This document shows, piece after piece, positions 16,754-23,819 of a DNA stretch of 34,884 nucleotides. A model generated the notes under the pieces. That model made no database searches and was not told the DNA's origin. It worked only from the letters and a program-made list of their open reading frames with translations. The DNA comes from a virus: positions 1 through 34,884 of the IMG/VR virus record IMGVR_UViG_3300025109_000035; one strand, 5' to 3'. The position numbers were made by a program, and so were the translations under genes. Numbering within the stretch: position 1 is the stretch's first letter; every line of letters starts with the position of its first letter.

Positions 16754-17573
16754 CAAGAAAAGAAATACCGCTTTTTTATATGAAGTGCTTATAAAAGAAA
16801 TGACTAAGGCAATAGTATCCAAAGATCAAAAGCACAAATTACGTGTAGTTTCTATTCTCAAAGAATTTTTTAATCCAAATGCTATCTTAAGAAAAGAACT
16901 ATCTCTTTACAATACTCTTTTAGAAACAAGCGGTCTTGATGCCTATACTGCTGAAAAATTGGTTTATAACGTGCGAGAGGCACATGCCAAACTTGAACAG
17001 CAACACGTTCATAGTGCTCAGGGAAGCTTGGTTAAGAGAGTCAACAAAGAATTATCAAAAAGCGTATTTGTTAATTTCGTTCCAAATTATAAAAGCATGG
17101 CGACCCTATCCCAACTTTTTGATGCAGATCTGGGACCAGCCAATATTAAAAGAAATGTTTTGCTAGAACGTCAGATTGTTAAAAATCTTATGTTAGTAGA
17201 AACAACAGAACCACAAAATAAAATGAAGCCAATTGATAATTTGGTTTTTAAAACTTTTGCTAGCAAGTTTAACGAAACACACTCTGGTGGACTCCTCAGA
17301 GAGCAGAGGGAACTATTAAATAAATATGTTTTTTCTTTTGTAGATAATGGAATTGATATTAAAATTTATCTTAATGAAGAACTTTCAAGACTTTATAAAG
17401 TCATTGAGGGATCCGCTAAATACGAAGAGATTAAAAACGACAATAACATGGCAAACTCAACCAAAGAAGTTCTTGTCCTAATTGAAAGCTTTAAAGACAG
17501 GCCAATTGATAAAAATATGGTAAGCAGCGTATTAAAAATTCAAAATTTAGTATATGAGATTACAAGCAAATGA
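16734..17573 (+). CDS. unnamed protein between portal and prohead protease
   Basis: I take ATG 16734 as start (279 residues); a GTG nine bases earlier is possible. The gene overlaps the portal 3' end. The N-terminus is strongly basic (MKKNKHNKKRN), and the rest is mostly helical and charged with no recognised motif, cysteine pair or membrane segment. In T4 this interval holds the small prohead core genes 67 and 68. A core or internal head role is therefore a reasonable guess, but this protein is longer and no similarity could be confirmed. It ends in an ATGA overlap with the next gene. Confidence 0.8.
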   Translation: MKKNKHNKKRNTAFLYEVLIKEMTKAIVSKDQKHKLRVVSILKEFFNPNAILRKELSLYNTLLETSGLDAYTAEKLVYNVREAHAKLEQQHVHSAQGSLVKRVNKELSKSVFVNFVPNYKSMATLSQLFDADLGPANIKRNVLLERQIVKNLMLVETTEPQNKMKPIDNLVFKTFASKFNETHSGGLLREQRELLNKYVFSFVDNGIDIKIYLNEELSRLYKVIEGSAKYEEIKNDNNMANSTKEVLVLIESFKDRPIDKNMVSSVLKIQNLVYEITSK

Positions 17574-18109
17574 GCATTACAGTAACAATTCCACACGTAA
17601 AGAAAAAAATTGGAATTCAAAAAGATATTGTTCTTGATGTTCGCAAGACTTTGGGCGAACAATTTGTTGTATTTGATCATCCCGATGTAGATATTGTTAT
17701 TATTCCTGAAAGCAATAAAGTTTTGGTCTTAGCAAAGCACACTCCTAATGACGAGGTTTACGATACGCAAGATAGACTTTTTTTACTTTTAAGAAAAGAA
17801 GGCATTGTTGATCCCGAGAGTATAAAAGCTGGATTTGTTTATGGCTCTATGGAAGGACAGATGTTTCTTAACGAAGATATCGACATGGTTCAAGTAGCTC
17901 TTTATGGAATAGACAAATTTATTACAGAAGAAAAACCTTATTTTGAATATGTTGAACAGTTTGAAAAAGCCGTAGATGATTATATAGCGGAGCCAACCGA
18001 CGATGATAGTACCGCTCTTGGAGAAGTGCCACAAGAACCTACCAAGGGATCAATTAGACCCGGTTGGATACGGGGTCCATATGGCATGAGCATAATGACC
18101 AGGATTTAA
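17570..18109 (+). CDS. unnamed protein in the capsid assembly cluster
   Basis: This 179-residue protein starts at ATG 17570, overlapping the upstream TGA. It is acidic and mixed alpha/beta in appearance, with a run of hydrophobic strands near residues 40-55 (DHPDVDIVIIPESNKVLVLA) and a helical region around 105-135. The C-terminal 30 residues carry Gly/Pro/Arg (SIRPGWIRGPYG) and look like an extended binding tail. I do not recognise the family. Its position between portal and protease, with translational coupling to the preceding gene, suggests a prohead-related role, but a separate host-directed function cannot be excluded. Confidence 0.78.
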   Translation: MSITVTIPHVKKKIGIQKDIVLDVRKTLGEQFVVFDHPDVDIVIIPESNKVLVLAKHTPNDEVYDTQDRLFLLLRKEGIVDPESIKAGFVYGSMEGQMFLNEDIDMVQVALYGIDKFITEEKPYFEYVEQFEKAVDDYIAEPTDDDSTALGEVPQEPTKGSIRPGWIRGPYGMSIMTRI

Positions 18110-18110
18110 A

Positions 18111-18452
18111 ATGGATCTTTTATATTTTGTGTTGGCTGCTTATGGCTTAACGCAAATTTTAGTATACGGAACTATATTTAATTCTGTTAGACCAACAAGG
18201 GGTAAACTAGGAGAACTATTCCGTTGTCCAATGTGTCTCGGCTTTTGGGTCGGGGCATTTTTATTTGGAATTAATAGGTATACAGAACTATTTACATTCG
18301 AGTATTGTCTCGCTAATCTTTTTCTTTTAAGTTGTTTGTCTTCTGGCACATCTTATGTTTTGAATATGATTATCGGAGATGAGGGAATAAAACATGAACA
18401 CAAATATTTGGACGCGCAAGTGGATGCTACAACCAGTAAGAAATTGCTGTAA
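18111..18452 (+). CDS. DUF1360-like small membrane protein
   Basis: This 113-residue protein has a hydrophobic N-terminal helix (about 3-22), a second around the FRCPMCLGFWVGAFLFG motif (37-53) and a third around 64-88. The CPMCLGFWVG signature, with C39 and C42, matches the DUF1360 family of small integral membrane proteins, known from bacteria and some phages and without a firm function. The C-terminal 25 residues are charged and probably cytoplasmic. It begins one base after the upstream stop, so it is in the same transcription unit as the portal cluster. A membrane protein here is unexpected for head assembly. Confidence 0.75.
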   Translation: MDLLYFVLAAYGLTQILVYGTIFNSVRPTRGKLGELFRCPMCLGFWVGAFLFGINRYTELFTFEYCLANLFLLSCLSSGTSYVLNMIIGDEGIKHEHKYLDAQVDATTSKKLL

Positions 18453-18467
18453 AGGATCCTAACTCAC

Positions 18468-18482
18468 GCAGGTGGTGCCTGC
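18468..18482 (+). promoter_or_regulatory. hairpin covering a possible ribosome binding site before gp21
   Basis: GCAGG (18468-18472) can pair with CCTGC (18478-18482) around a TGGTG loop. The paired part includes AGGTGG, the best Shine-Dalgarno-like sequence in front of the protease gene. Folding could limit translation of the protease or favour one of two starts (TTG 18485 or ATG 18497). The stem is only five pairs. Confidence 0.3.
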
Positions 18483-18496
18483 ATTTGAGAAATACT

Positions 18497-19099
18497 ATGA
18501 ATAAACTATTATTAACAGAATATTATGAATTATGTCCCGATGGGAAATGTGATGATCTGTTGACCGAAGAAGAGAAGAGAATGGTTCGCGAAGAAGGCGC
18601 TATGTTTTTAACTGGTGTTATGCAACGAGCAAATCATCTTAATGGAAATGGCCGAATTTATAATCGCCCAATCTTAGAACGCGAAGTTAAAAATTACGAT
18701 AAGCTTGTCCGTGAAAGAAGGGCTCTGGGGGAACTAGATCACCCCGATTCTGCTGTTATTAATTTATCGGCTGCATGTCATCTTGTAACAGAAGTGTGGT
18801 GGGATGGCGATGCTGTCATGGGTAAGGTACAGGTTTTGAACACCCCATCTGGCAAGATCTTAAAAGAACTTGTTAATTCTGGTGTAAAACTTGGCATATC
18901 TTCAAGAGGGATGGGATCCGTTCATGAATCAAATGGGCAAACAATTGTAGAAGACGATTTTCAATTAATTTGTTTTGATTTTGTTTCTGAGCCTTCAACA
19001 ACTGGTGCTTTTATGATGCAAGAAAATAAACAGCCAAACATTATTACAAAAGCAGATAGAATCAATAGAGCGCTCAACGAAATATTGAGGGGTCAATGA
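18497..19099 (+). CDS. gp21: prohead core protease (T4 gp21-like)
   Basis: This 200-residue serine protease cleaves scaffold and capsid proteins during prohead maturation. The family signature is visible: GELDHPDS with catalytic H82, and LGISSRGMGS with S135 or S136 as likely nucleophile, separated by a WWDGDAVMGKVQVLNTPSG core. Length is close to T4 gp21 (212 residues). I choose ATG 18497; TTG 18485 is in frame and better spaced from AGGTGG, giving four more residues. The protein ends in an ATGA overlap with the following gene. Its target consensus, (L/I)-x-E, is present in the N-terminus of the capsid protein encoded downstream. Confidence 0.94.
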   Translation: MNKLLLTEYYELCPDGKCDDLLTEEEKRMVREEGAMFLTGVMQRANHLNGNGRIYNRPILEREVKNYDKLVRERRALGELDHPDSAVINLSAACHLVTEVWWDGDAVMGKVQVLNTPSGKILKELVNSGVKLGISSRGMGSVHESNGQTIVEDDFQLICFDFVSEPSTTGAFMMQENKQPNIITKADRINRALNEILRGQ

Positions 19100-19512
19100 A
19101 AAAATCAGAATTGAAACAGATTCTCAAACCTCTTATAAAAGAATGCATTAAAGAGGTGATGTTTGAAGAGGGTGTTTTGTCCAATATTGTTTCCGAAGTT
19201 GCACAAGGTCTTGGGAACAAAACAATTGTTGCCTCAAAACAACATGTTGCCCAACCCGCACAACAAAACATCAACGAACAACAAGAAGCAAAAGTAGAAC
19301 GTCAAAAGATACAAGAGACGAGAAAAAGAATGTTAGATGCCATCGGCACCGAATCTTATAATGGAGTAGATCTCTTTGAGGGAACAACCCTAGCTCCTCA
19401 GAAGTCTGATCAAACATCAGCCCTCTCTGGTATAGATCCCGATGATCAAGGTGTCGATATCAATACAATTTTTGGAGGAGCCAGTAAAAACTGGTCACAC
19501 ATGTTCAAATGA
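19096..19512 (+). CDS. small unnamed protein between protease and bS21
   Basis: This 138-residue protein is translationally coupled to the protease by ATGA. The N-terminus, MKKSELKQILKPLIKECIKE, is an amphipathic helix, followed by a hydrophobic GVLSNIVSEV turn, a Gln/Glu-rich helical middle (about 45-80) and a Gly/Asp-rich tail ending ASKNWSHMFK. It is soluble, with no signal peptide. I see it as a conserved family of marine T4-like phages of unknown function. A small prohead core or scaffold-associated role is possible from position. The stop overlaps the bS21 start, so the two proteins are probably made in linked amounts. Confidence 0.78.
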   Translation: MKKSELKQILKPLIKECIKEVMFEEGVLSNIVSEVAQGLGNKTIVASKQHVAQPAQQNINEQQEAKVERQKIQETRKRMLDAIGTESYNGVDLFEGTTLAPQKSDQTSALSGIDPDDQGVDINTIFGGASKNWSHMFK

Positions 19513-19718
19513 GCAGAGCAGTCAATATTTCCGTCAAGCCACTAAAAAGAGATACCTCCGAAAAGCTAATTCGAAGGTTTAGGCGCAAAGTGAAGAAATC
19601 AGGAATTCTTGACGAGGTTAGAAAAAGACAGTATTATAAAAAACCTTCGGAATTGAGAAGAGAAAAAATTATTCGTAGAAAACGCGAAACCGCAAAATTA
19701 GAAAGAAAAAAGAAGTAA
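19509..19718 (+). CDS. rpsU: ribosomal protein bS21, phage-encoded
   Basis: This 69-residue protein is very basic and matches bacterial small-subunit protein S21 (71 residues in E. coli) along its whole length. It has a PLKRDTSEKLIRRFRRKVKK helix, then SGILDEVRKRQYYKKPSELRR, the classic gap of S21, then a long Arg/Lys helix. In bacteria bS21 sits by the mRNA exit region near the anti-Shine-Dalgarno sequence and aids initiation. Phage copies are known in aquatic phages and are thought to enter host ribosomes. Here it overlaps the upstream gene (ATGA) inside the capsid assembly cluster, so it would be made late with virion proteins. Confidence 0.93.
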   Translation: MSRAVNISVKPLKRDTSEKLIRRFRRKVKKSGILDEVRKRQYYKKPSELRREKIIRRKRETAKLERKKK

Positions 19719-19724
19719 TTAGAT

Positions 19725-19732
19725 ACTAATTA
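19725..19732 (+). promoter_or_regulatory. ACTAATTA element after bS21
   Basis: TACTAATTAT lies just after the bS21 stop and 27 bases before ATG 19760. It shares the variant seen at 3062. It may mark the start of a separate transcription unit for the following virion proteins. Confidence 0.25.
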
Positions 19733-19759
19733 TAAGGGAAAAACAGGAGTTTAACAACA

Positions 19760-20245
19760 ATGGCATTAACGGGGCAATCAGGTTCTGGACCTAGCACATA
19801 TTCAGTAGGCTTACATAACGTTGGATCATATCAAGTCTCGGCGGTGCCTTGGATTTCAGGATCGGGACTAAACCATGGTAAGGGCGCAGAGGCTGCTTTA
19901 CCTAAAGGGCAGGAATTTAAATTTGAATTTCCGATGGTTGCAAAATCAATTACCGTAATTAATCAAAGTGCCCAAGATATTCGGGTGCATTTTAACTCTA
20001 CGTCGTCCACACTCAGCCGCCCAGACCTCCAGCCCATAGGTGGCATAAATGTTATTAGCGGATCGCACTATCTTTTACTGAATTCTGCTGAAGATTCTTA
20101 CACTTTTGGCGTAAAGGCAGCAGAAATTTATGTTTCAGCACCAGAGACAAATAGTGGAGATGCATCGTTTACAATAATTGCCGAACTAACGCAAATTAAT
20201 TTAGCTAGAATGTTTGAACACACCGGCTCTGGATTAACAGAATAG
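19760..20245 (+). CDS. putative capsid-surface or virion protein
   Basis: This 161-residue protein starts at ATG 19760 after an AGGAG at 19746. It begins MALTGQSGSGPSTYSVGLHN, is Gly/Ser-rich, and has repeated beta strands (FEFPMVAKSITVINQSAQDIRVHF) with no helix of note. Such all-beta proteins of this size are common as capsid decoration or fibre-base proteins. I recall the N-terminal pattern from structural proteins of marine T4-like phages, but function is unassigned. It lies directly before the repeat-containing fibre-like gene with a 12-base gap, suggesting that the two act together. A head-fibre pair is one reading. Confidence 0.8.
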   Translation: MALTGQSGSGPSTYSVGLHNVGSYQVSAVPWISGSGLNHGKGAEAALPKGQEFKFEFPMVAKSITVINQSAQDIRVHFNSTSSTLSRPDLQPIGGINVISGSHYLLLNSAEDSYTFGVKAAEIYVSAPETNSGDASFTIIAELTQINLARMFEHTGSGLTE

Positions 20246-20257
20246 TGGAGATTTTTA

Positions 20258-22519
20258 ATGGGCTTTAAACCAGGAAGTGGCGAACTATCCGATTTAGACG
20301 TAGATTCTGGAACTTTATCAGTTGACGAGACGAATAACAGGGTCGGACTGGGCACAACGAGCCCAAAGACTGCTCTTACGGTTGAGGGGACGATTACCCT
20401 CAAAGAGCAAGCCGATGCTGATAGCGACACCCCCGCCTACGGGCAGATTTGGGTGAACACGGCTACTCCATGTGAACTCTATTTCACGACAGATGCCGGG
20501 GATGATATCCAGCTTACGTCTGGTGCGGCAACTTCTCTTGCTGCTGACGATATTACTGCCGGTGATGCCGCAGTTTCAATTTCAACTACCAGTGGTAATA
20601 TTACTGTTGATTCAAATGCCGGCGCAGTCAGTATCGATGGCCACACTGGTGTAACTGTAGCCTCCTCAAATTCCGGTGATATTACACTTAACTCTGCGGC
20701 TAACCTTGCTGTCACCGCCGATACTGCTACTTTCGCCTCTGCGAATGCTAATGATCCTCTTGTTGTGATCAAAAACACTACAGACGATGCTAACGGCCCA
20801 CGCCTACGATTTGTGAAGGACAAAGGCGCCGCCGGCGCGGCAAACGATGTTGCCGGCCTCATTGAGTTTTATGCCGATGATGCGTCTCAAGATCAGGTTC
20901 TATTCTCTGAAATTAAGTCTCAAGTTAAGGTTCACACAAATGGCCAAGAGGGCGGCAAATTCACAGTTTCTGTTGCAGAGAATGATGGAACATCCACCGC
21001 CGGCTTAGTAATTGAGGATGGCGATGCAGACGGCGAACTTGATGTAACTATTGGTGCCGGCGCAGCCTCTCTCACAACAATTGCTGGAGATCTAGACATT
21101 CCCAATGGCGGTTTTGCCCTGGGTTCAGATGCATCTGGTGATATGTATTATCGCGATTCTAGTGGTGTTTTCACACGAATCGCTGTTGGTAGTGATAATC
21201 ACATACTTACTTTAGATGGCGCTGTTCCTGGCTGGGAAGCTGCCGGTGCAGCATCTTCTCTCGCTGCTGACGATATTACTGCCGGTGATGCCGCAGTTTC
21301 AATTTCAACTACCAGTGGTAATATTACTGTTGATTCAAATGCTGGCGCAGTCAGTATTGATGGCCATACTGGCGTAACAATCGCATCTTCCAACTCTGGC
21401 AATATTACGTTAGATTCTGTCGCGGACATTGTGCTTTCCGGTTCATCCGAAGTTAGGGTAGAGAATGACTTGAGGCTAGACAGCGACAGTTCTGTCATCT
21501 CAATGGGTGCTCAAGATGACGCAACATTCACTCATGACGGCACAACTGGTCTGACCATCGCAGCGACCCCAATCTCCATTAATTCAACTGGCAATTTAAC
21601 TCTAGATTCAACTACTGATATTGTGCTTTCCGGCTCATCTGAAGTTAGAGTTGAAAACGATCTGCGCCTAGACAGCGACAGTTCTGTCATCTCAATGGGC
21701 GCCCAGAATGATGCTACCTTTACTCATGACGGAACAACTGGACTAACAATCGCAGCCAACCCTCTGATCATTGATGGGACAGCGACCATTACGCTTTCAG
21801 GCTCAACTGATGTCAGAGTTGAAAACGATTTACGCCTAGACAGCGACAGTTCTGTCATCTCAATGGGCGCCCAGAATGATGCTACCTTTACTCATGACGG
21901 CACAACTGGTCTGACCATCGCAGCGACCCCAATCTCAATTGATTCAACCGGCGTTTTAGATCTTAACTCAACGACCGGTGATATTAACTTTCAAGATGGA
22001 GGCACCAATCAGCTTTCACTTGACATGGACGGCACCGCCGGCGCAATTATTATGCAACTTAAAGTTGATGGTGATGATTTAGTTTTCCAAAAGTACGATG
22101 GAACCGAAGTTCTTAAACTTGACGATGTTGGGAATACCATTGTCGGCGGTAGCTTGATTGAACAGCAAGTAGCACCAAACGATCTTGTCAACGACGATGA
22201 AACTGCCATATCAGTAGCCAGCATGCTAAAGAGAATTGCTACTGTTACTATTGCATCGAGCGATAAGGAGAAGGATACAGACACAGCAGCTAATATTGTA
22301 GACGCCCTCGAAAATCCAGTCGCAAATCAATCATTTGACTTTATTATTATAAATCTAGGTGAAGGGTTTGAGAATTCAACCTTAACAGTGGAAGCTGGTA
22401 CTGGAGTTACCCTTGTGGGAAGCATGGCGGTCATGAGCGAGGCCTCCGCTACCTTTAGAGTAAGATTGACCAATGTTAGCGGCGGATCTGAAGCAGTTAC
22501 TATATACAGGATAGGATGA
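20258..22519 (+). CDS. fibre-like virion protein with internal repeats
   Basis: This 753-residue protein has GGAG at 20247-20250. The N-terminal region carries NNRVGLGTTSPKTALTVEG, the VG-x-GT-x-SP motif common in phage fibre and spike proteins. Two copies of a unit (about residues 92-143 and 333-384) and three copies of another (about 391-442, 455-505 and 511-561, with LRLDSDSSVISMGAQ) are typical of beta-helical or beta-solenoid shafts. Residues about 627-753 form a separate beta-rich C-terminal domain (FDFIIINLGEGFENSTLTV, then a final TIYRIG). No S74-type chaperone motif was seen. Its place between protease and scaffold genes suggests a head-associated fibre, but a tail fibre cannot be excluded. 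Confidence 0.85.
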   Translation: MGFKPGSGELSDLDVDSGTLSVDETNNRVGLGTTSPKTALTVEGTITLKEQADADSDTPAYGQIWVNTATPCELYFTTDAGDDIQLTSGAATSLAADDITAGDAAVSISTTSGNITVDSNAGAVSIDGHTGVTVASSNSGDITLNSAANLAVTADTATFASANANDPLVVIKNTTDDANGPRLRFVKDKGAAGAANDVAGLIEFYADDASQDQVLFSEIKSQVKVHTNGQEGGKFTVSVAENDGTSTAGLVIEDGDADGELDVTIGAGAASLTTIAGDLDIPNGGFALGSDASGDMYYRDSSGVFTRIAVGSDNHILTLDGAVPGWEAAGAASSLAADDITAGDAAVSISTTSGNITVDSNAGAVSIDGHTGVTIASSNSGNITLDSVADIVLSGSSEVRVENDLRLDSDSSVISMGAQDDATFTHDGTTGLTIAATPISINSTGNLTLDSTTDIVLSGSSEVRVENDLRLDSDSSVISMGAQNDATFTHDGTTGLTIAANPLIIDGTATITLSGSTDVRVENDLRLDSDSSVISMGAQNDATFTHDGTTGLTIAATPISIDSTGVLDLNSTTGDINFQDGGTNQLSLDMDGTAGAIIMQLKVDGDDLVFQKYDGTEVLKLDDVGNTIVGGSLIEQQVAPNDLVNDDETAISVASMLKRIATVTIASSDKEKDTDTAANIVDALENPVANQSFDFIIINLGEGFENSTLTVEAGTGVTLVGSMAVMSEASATFRVRLTNVSGGSEAVTIYRIG
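20532..21410 (+). repeat. direct repeat pair of about 155 bp inside the fibre-like gene
   Basis: Copy 1 runs over 20532-20686 and copy 2 over 21254-21410. For about 75 bases after CTGCTGACGATATTACTGCC the two copies are identical, and later differences are mostly third-position changes. This indicates duplication or gene conversion within the gene. Confidence 0.85.
21430..21940 (+). repeat. three-copy direct repeat inside the fibre-like gene
   Basis: Units begin near 21430, 21622 and 21790. The shared core CAGCGACAGTTCTGTCATCT occurs at 21481, 21673 and 21841, giving offsets of 192 and 168 bases, both multiples of three. Copies 2 and 3 are nearly identical over the following 50 bases, and copies 1 and 3 share the end of the unit, as expected after recombination between repeats. 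Confidence 0.88.
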
Positions 22520-22563
22520 TTAAAGCAAAACCACAATTATTAAGGATTTTAGAACTTTAAAGC

Positions 22564-22571
22564 ACTATTTA
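22564..22571 (+). promoter_or_regulatory. ACTATTTA element before the scaffold gene
   Basis: CACTATTTATTTTG lies in the 84-bp gap between the fibre-like gene and the scaffold gene, 32 bases before ATG 22604 and 20 bases before its AGGAG. It probably marks the start of the scaffold/capsid transcription unit. Confidence 0.4.
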
Positions 22572-22603
22572 TTTTGAATTAGTGTAATTTTAGGAGTATG
22601 TTA

Positions 22604-23782
22604 ATGTCAAGTTTGCTAAGAGATGCCATTATTGATGCAAAAGCGCTTCGCGAGGCCGCGCTTAAGAATGCAGAGACAACAGTAATCGACAAATATTCAG
22701 AAGAAGTCCGTCAGACATTAAACCAACTTTTAGAACAAGATGAATTGGCCGCCCCCGAACTCGATCTCGGCGCTCCAGAAGGTGCACCCGAATTAGATCT
22801 CGGCGCCGACCCCGCAGTCGCCCCTGAAATGGGCCTCGAAGACGAAGCAGGCCCCGTAGAAGAAATTGCTGAAGATATTCCTCTCGCAGCAACTGATGAT
22901 CTTTCTGAGAATGAAGGCGAAAATCTAGATCACCTTGCCACTTCTGGCAAAGAGGTTAATGTTGAAATTAATTTGGATGCTCTTCAAGAAACCATACAAC
23001 ATATGCAGAATGAAACAGAATTAGATATCAACGAGCAAACCTTAAGAGAGCTTCTTGCTGATAATGAAGAAGTTATTGAAGAAGACGATGATGATGCTGG
23101 CAGCGAATCTGATGAATCTAAGGGTTATGCTGGCGAAGCCGCTGGCGCCGAAGAAGAAGGCGAGGCCGAAGAATTTTCAGCCAAAATGAGCCCTAATCTC
23201 GAAGAAGAATTAGACATTTCCGATGACATGATAAATGCTATTGTAGAAAAGCTTACTGTCGATATGGGTGCCTCCCTTTCTGGTTGGGCAGGACGATCTT
23301 CATATGATATGAAGTGGGAGATTGAACAAGAATTAGCCCATCGACGCAGCACTGATGTCGAAGAAGAATTAAAGACTTTAAAGAAGGCTCAAGAAGAGTT
23401 GGTTTTCGAAAATAACCAACTCACAGAGTCACTTGAACAACATAAGCAAGTAGTACAAGAGTTACAAGGGGCTACCCGAGAGGTAAACCTTTCTAATGCT
23501 CGCTTGCTTTACACGAACCGTGTTTTAAGAAATACCTCCCTAAATGAGCGGCAAAGATCAAAAATTGCCGACGCTATTTCGAAAGCTGGTTCAGTAACAG
23601 AAGCAAAGACAATATATCACACGCTAGAAAGTACAGTGGGGAGTTCTCCAAGGAGAGAACCACAATCACTGAACGAAGCACTTGGTCGTCAGCGTACTTC
23701 TGTTCTTCGTGCTTCTCGTCAAGAGAGCACATCATCCGATCCGTTAGCGGAGAGGATGAAAAGACTAGCAGGTATTAAGTAA
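22604..23782 (+). CDS. gp22: prohead scaffold/core protein (T4 gp22-like)
   Basis: This 392-residue protein would form the prohead core on which the capsid assembles and then be degraded by gp21. The assignment rests on position directly before gp23 and on composition: very acidic and Glu-rich in the first half, with a repeated PELDLGAPEGAPELDLGAD segment (about 50-70), a DEEDDDDAG-like run, and a helical C-terminal region (about 235-350) that includes VLRNTSLNERQRSKIADAIS. I choose ATG 22604 because AGGAG at 22592 is seven bases away; the in-frame ATG at 22598 is too close. T4 gp22 is shorter (269 residues), the excess being the acidic N-terminal part. Confidence 0.88.
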   Translation: MSSLLRDAIIDAKALREAALKNAETTVIDKYSEEVRQTLNQLLEQDELAAPELDLGAPEGAPELDLGADPAVAPEMGLEDEAGPVEEIAEDIPLAATDDLSENEGENLDHLATSGKEVNVEINLDALQETIQHMQNETELDINEQTLRELLADNEEVIEEDDDDAGSESDESKGYAGEAAGAEEEGEAEEFSAKMSPNLEEELDISDDMINAIVEKLTVDMGASLSGWAGRSSYDMKWEIEQELAHRRSTDVEEELKTLKKAQEELVFENNQLTESLEQHKQVVQELQGATREVNLSNARLLYTNRVLRNTSLNERQRSKIADAISKAGSVTEAKTIYHTLESTVGSSPRREPQSLNEALGRQRTSVLRASRQESTSSDPLAERMKRLAGIK

Positions 23783-23819
23783 AATTAATACAAATACATT
23801 AACATAGGAGGTATTTAAA

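Noticed and set aside
20479-20862. Antisense 127-aa ORF opposite the fibre-like gene, partly repeated at 21199-21498
   Set aside because: It recurs only because the + strand repeat recurs; codon bias and start signals favour the + strand gene.
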